DNA of 64,000 nucleotides from Pseudomonas sp. KK4 (GTDB lineage: Bacteria > Pseudomonadota > Gammaproteobacteria > Pseudomonadales > Pseudomonadaceae), in assembly GCF_001984065.1 (NCBI RefSeq), contig NZ_LYVP01000004.1, positions 1 through 64,000 of the forward strand, in the 5' to 3' direction. This document shows, piece by piece, positions 61,859-64,000 of the stretch. Numbering within the stretch: position 1 is the first letter of the stretch; each line of letters opens with the position of its first letter. A program made the translations under genes and the position numbers. The notes beneath the pieces are model-generated. The model ran no database searches, was not told where the DNA came from, and saw only the letters and a program-made list of their open reading frames with translations.

Positions 61859-63340
61859 ATGACCACCGTCCGCACTCGCATCGCGCCATCGCCTACCGGG
61901 GATCCTCACGTAGGTACCGCTTACATCGCATTGTTCAACTACTGCTTTGCCAAGCAGCACGGCGGTGAGTTTATCCTGCGGATCGAAGACACCGATCAGT
62001 TGCGTTCGACCCGCGAGTCCGAACAGCAGATTTTCGACGCTTTGCGCTGGTTGGGCATCGACTGGAGCGAAGGCCCGGACGTCGGCGGCCCGCACGGTCC
62101 GTACCGTCAGAGCGAGCGTGGCGATATCTATCAGAAGTACTGCCAGCAACTGGTCGACATGGGTCATGCCTTCCCGTGCTTCTGCACCGCCGAAGAGCTG
62201 GACCAGATGCGCGCCGAGCAAATGGCCCGCGGTGAAACCCCACGCTACGACGGCCGTGCGCTGCTGCTGTCCAAGGAAGAAGTCGAGCGCCGCCTGGCCG
62301 CCGGCGAACCCCACGTGATCCGCATGAAAGTGCCGAGCGAAGGCGTCTGCGTGGTGCCGGACATGCTGCGTGGCGACGTGGAGATCCCGTGGGATCGCAT
62401 GGACATGCAAGTGCTGATGAAGACCGACGGCCTGCCGACCTATTTCCTGGCCAACGTGGTCGACGATCACCTGATGGGCATCACCCACGTCTTGCGTGGC
62501 GAAGAATGGCTGCCGTCGGCACCGAAACTGATCCTGTTGTACGAGTACTTCGGCTGGGAACAACCAGAACTGTGCTACATGCCGCTGCTGCGTAATCCGG
62601 ACAAGAGCAAGCTGTCCAAGCGCAAGAATCCGACTTCGGTGACGTTCTACGAGCGCATGGGCTTCATGCCCGAAGCGATGCTCAACTACCTGGGGCGCAT
62701 GGGCTGGTCGATGCCGGACGAGCGCGAGAAGTTTTCGCTGCAGGAAATGGTCGACAACTTTGACCTCAAGCGTGTTTCCCTGGGCGGGCCGATTTTCGAT
62801 ATCGAGAAACTGTCCTGGCTCAACGGTCAGTGGCTGCGTGATCTGCCGGTAGAAGAATTCGCCGCGCGGGTGCAGAAGTGGGCCTTCAACGCTGAATACA
62901 TGATGAAGATCGCGCCGCACGTACAGGGCCGGGTTGAAACCTTCAGCCAGGTTGCACCGTTGGCAGGCTTCTTCTTCGCCGGTGGCGTGAATCCGGACGC
63001 CAAGCTGTTCGAGTCGAAGAAGCTCTCGGGCGATCAGGTGCGTCAGCTGATGCAGTTGATCCTGTGGAAGCTCGAAAGCCTGCGTCAGTGGGAGAAGGAC
63101 AGCATCACGGCGACGATCCAGGCCGTAGTCGAGTCCCTCGAGCTGAAGCTGCGTGACGCCATGCCGCTGATGTTTGCGGCAATCACGGGGCAGGCCAGCT
63201 CGGTATCGGTACTTGATGCGATGGAAATCCTCGGTCCGGACCTGACCCGCTTCCGCTTGCGCCAGGCCATCGACCTGCTGGGTGGCGTGTCGAAGAAAGA
63301 AAACAAAGAGTGGGAAAAGCTGTTGGGCAACATTGCCTGA
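61859..63340 (+). CDS. gltX: Glutamyl-tRNA synthetase
   Basis: This 493-residue class I aminoacyl-tRNA synthetase has a HIGH-type motif [13 protein letters not shown] (residues 11-22) and KMSKS-type [10 protein letters not shown] near 252. The C-terminal anticodon-binding domain is complete. The ATG at 61859 starts [14 protein letters not shown] as in other bacteria. It lies upstream of a tRNA cluster containing tRNA-Glu, its own substrate. Confidence 0.96.
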   Translation: MTTVRTRIAPSPTGDPHVGTAYIALFNYCFAKQHGGEFILRIEDTDQLRSTRESEQQIFDALRWLGIDWSEGPDVGGPHGPYRQSERGDIYQKYCQQLVDMGHAFPCFCTAEELDQMRAEQMARGETPRYDGRALLLSKEEVERRLAAGEPHVIRMKVPSEGVCVVPDMLRGDVEIPWDRMDMQVLMKTDGLPTYFLANVVDDHLMGITHVLRGEEWLPSAPKLILLYEYFGWEQPELCYMPLLRNPDKSKLSKRKNPTSVTFYERMGFMPEAMLNYLGRMGWSMPDEREKFSLQEMVDNFDLKRVSLGGPIFDIEKLSWLNGQWLRDLPVEEFAARVQKWAFNAEYMMKIAPHVQGRVETFSQVAPLAGFFFAGGVNPDAKLFESKKLSGDQVRQLMQLILWKLESLRQWEKDSITATIQAVVESLELKLRDAMPLMFAAITGQASSVSVLDAMEILGPDLTRFRLRQAIDLLGGVSKKENKEWEKLLGNIA

Positions 63341-63351
63341 TTGCCCCGGCA

Positions 63352-63434
63352 GGCGCTGCTGCGGGCTGCGATCTTTTGGCTTTGGCTTTATGGAGCAAGA
63401 ACAAAAGATCGCAGGCTTCGCCAGCTCCTGCGGG
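63352..63434. repeat. Inverted repeat, CTGCGATCTTTT family
   Basis: GGCGCTGCTGCGGGCTGCGATCTTTT (63352-63377) and AAAAGATCGCAGGCTTCGCCAGCTCC (63403-) are opposed arms, diverged relatives of 54345-54421. It probably also acts as a transcript end for gltX. Confidence 0.8.
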
Positions 63435-63526
63435 ACGCTGTTGACCTCAAGGCCCCGAATTTCCGGGGGAGGGCGGTAAGTGGTTGTTATGCCGACAAAA
63501 AATTTTGAAATTTTTCGAAAATAAGT

Positions 63527-63555
63527 TTGACAGGCTTCCGATACGCCCTTAAGAT
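63527..63555 (+). promoter_or_regulatory. Sigma-70 promoter for the tRNA cluster
   Basis: TTGACA (63527-63532), a 17-nt spacer and TAAGAT (63550-63555) are followed by a GC-rich TCGCCCCGTCC. That pattern is typical of stable-RNA promoters under stringent control. An AT-rich UP-like stretch (AAAAAATTTTGAAATTTTTC) precedes it. Confidence 0.85.
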
Positions 63556-63588
63556 TCGCCCCGTCCTCAGCGATGACATCAACGATGA

Positions 63589-63664
<76 letters not shown>

Positions 63665-63743
63665 ATTTACACTTCAAGGTCTGGCCACACCGGCCTTGAA
63701 GCGATCAACACTCAGCGTTGATCAGTTGTATAGAAGGGTTTGC
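63665..63743 (+). other. tRNA spacer repeated after the second tRNA-Ala
   Basis: TTTACACTTCAAGGTCTGGCCACACCGGCCTTGAAGCGATCA recurs almost unchanged after the second tRNA-Ala (63949-64000). It contains an inverted repeat TTCAAGG...CCTTGAA, a possible processing hairpin. Confidence 0.75.
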
Positions 63744-63819
63744 GTCCCCTTCGTCTAGTGGCCTAGGACACCGCCCTTTCACGGCGGTAACAGGGGTTCG
63801 AGTCCCCTAGGGGACGCCA
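63744..63819 (+). tRNA. tRNA-Glu (TTC)
   Basis: 76 nt start GTCCCCTTCGTCTAGTGGCC and end GGGGACGCCA. Anticodon stem CCGCC/GGCGG closes loop CTTTCAC, anticodon TTC. CCA is encoded. Confidence 0.96.
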
Positions 63820-63872
63820 GTTTTACAGAAGCGATGTTGCAAGATGTCGCTCCGCCGAGAGGCGAAAAATCC

Positions 63873-63948
63873 GGGGCTATAGCTCAGCTGGGAGAGCGCC
63901 TGCATGGCATGCAGGAGGTCAGCGGTTCGATCCCGCTTAGCTCCACCA
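63873..63948 (+). tRNA. tRNA-Ala (GGC), second copy
   Basis: 76 nt, nearly identical to the first copy; differences are in the anticodon stem (CCTGC/GCAGG) and T-arm. Anticodon GGC. The window ends inside the following spacer, where another tRNA-Glu is likely. Confidence 0.96.
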
Positions 63949-64000
63949 ATTTACAGTTCAAGGTCTGGCCACACCGGCCTTGAATCGATCAGCACTCAGC

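Overview
The window is a chromosomal segment of a Pseudomonas, most likely of the P. fluorescens lineage. Three observations support this. The coding DNA is GC-rich with Pseudomonas-style gene content. Intergenic gaps are full of Pseudomonas-type REP inverted pairs in at least four sequence families. Several blocks match gene orders I recall from P. aeruginosa: copS-copR-cupredoxin-queF ... mlaA-rssB-rssC-tal, and aromatic aminotransferase-uvrB-emrB-emrA-gltX-tRNA-Ala/Glu. Species assignment is inference; no search was run.

Layout. 1-3.4 kb: lolC-lolD-lolE lipoprotein export. 3.4-6.2 kb: copper two-component system with a divergent cupredoxin. 6.2-12.2 kb: queF, a small DUF4404-like gene, a HAD-fold probable pseudoenzyme, mlaA, the rssB-rssC partner-switching pair and tal. 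12.4-36.4 kb: a large exopolysaccharide (EPS) locus. It holds a secreted glycosidase; a wzb/wzc/glycosyltransferase/pyruvyl-transferase/wzx/wzy-like/acyltransferase/SGNH operon; galU with a stand-alone phosphomannomutase C-terminal domain; galE; a yjbE-wza-yjbF-yjbG-yjbH export block; wcaJ; two winged-helix regulators without a normal receiver domain; and uppP. 36.5-40 kb: dusA with an islet at its 5' end carrying an MqsR/MqsA-like toxin-antitoxin pair, then small genes and a highly structured intergenic element. 40-52 kb: metabolic and signalling genes, including PheC-like dehydratase, a PAS histidine kinase with an RsbQ hydrolase, two L,D-transpeptidases, LysR, HAD, aldolase, DUF1254, exonuclease III, arylamine N-acetyltransferase and BrnTA. 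52.8-64 kb: purine permease, tRNA-Asn, aminotransferase, uvrB, EmrAB efflux, gltX and a tRNA-Ala/Glu/Ala cluster cut by the window end.

How the EPS locus works together (inference). WcaJ loads the first sugar-phosphate on undecaprenyl phosphate. One GT4 enzyme extends it, and pyruvyl- and acyl-transferases decorate it. Wzx flips and the Wzy-like protein polymerises. Wzc/Wzb control chain length, Wza and the YjbH group export, GalU/GalE supply UDP-sugars and UppP recycles the carrier. The strongest new observation is a shared motif, AATGTTAT-N5-GTC(A/G)G and relatives. It lies 60-260 bp upstream of five EPS-locus transcription starts and points towards the gene each time; in three gaps it occurs as two copies. 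This suggests one regulon, perhaps run by the two local winged-helix proteins. A second strong candidate is the toxin-antitoxin pair at 37.8-38.8 kb, whose antitoxin joins an MqsA-like zinc ribbon to what looks like a ribbon-helix-helix domain.
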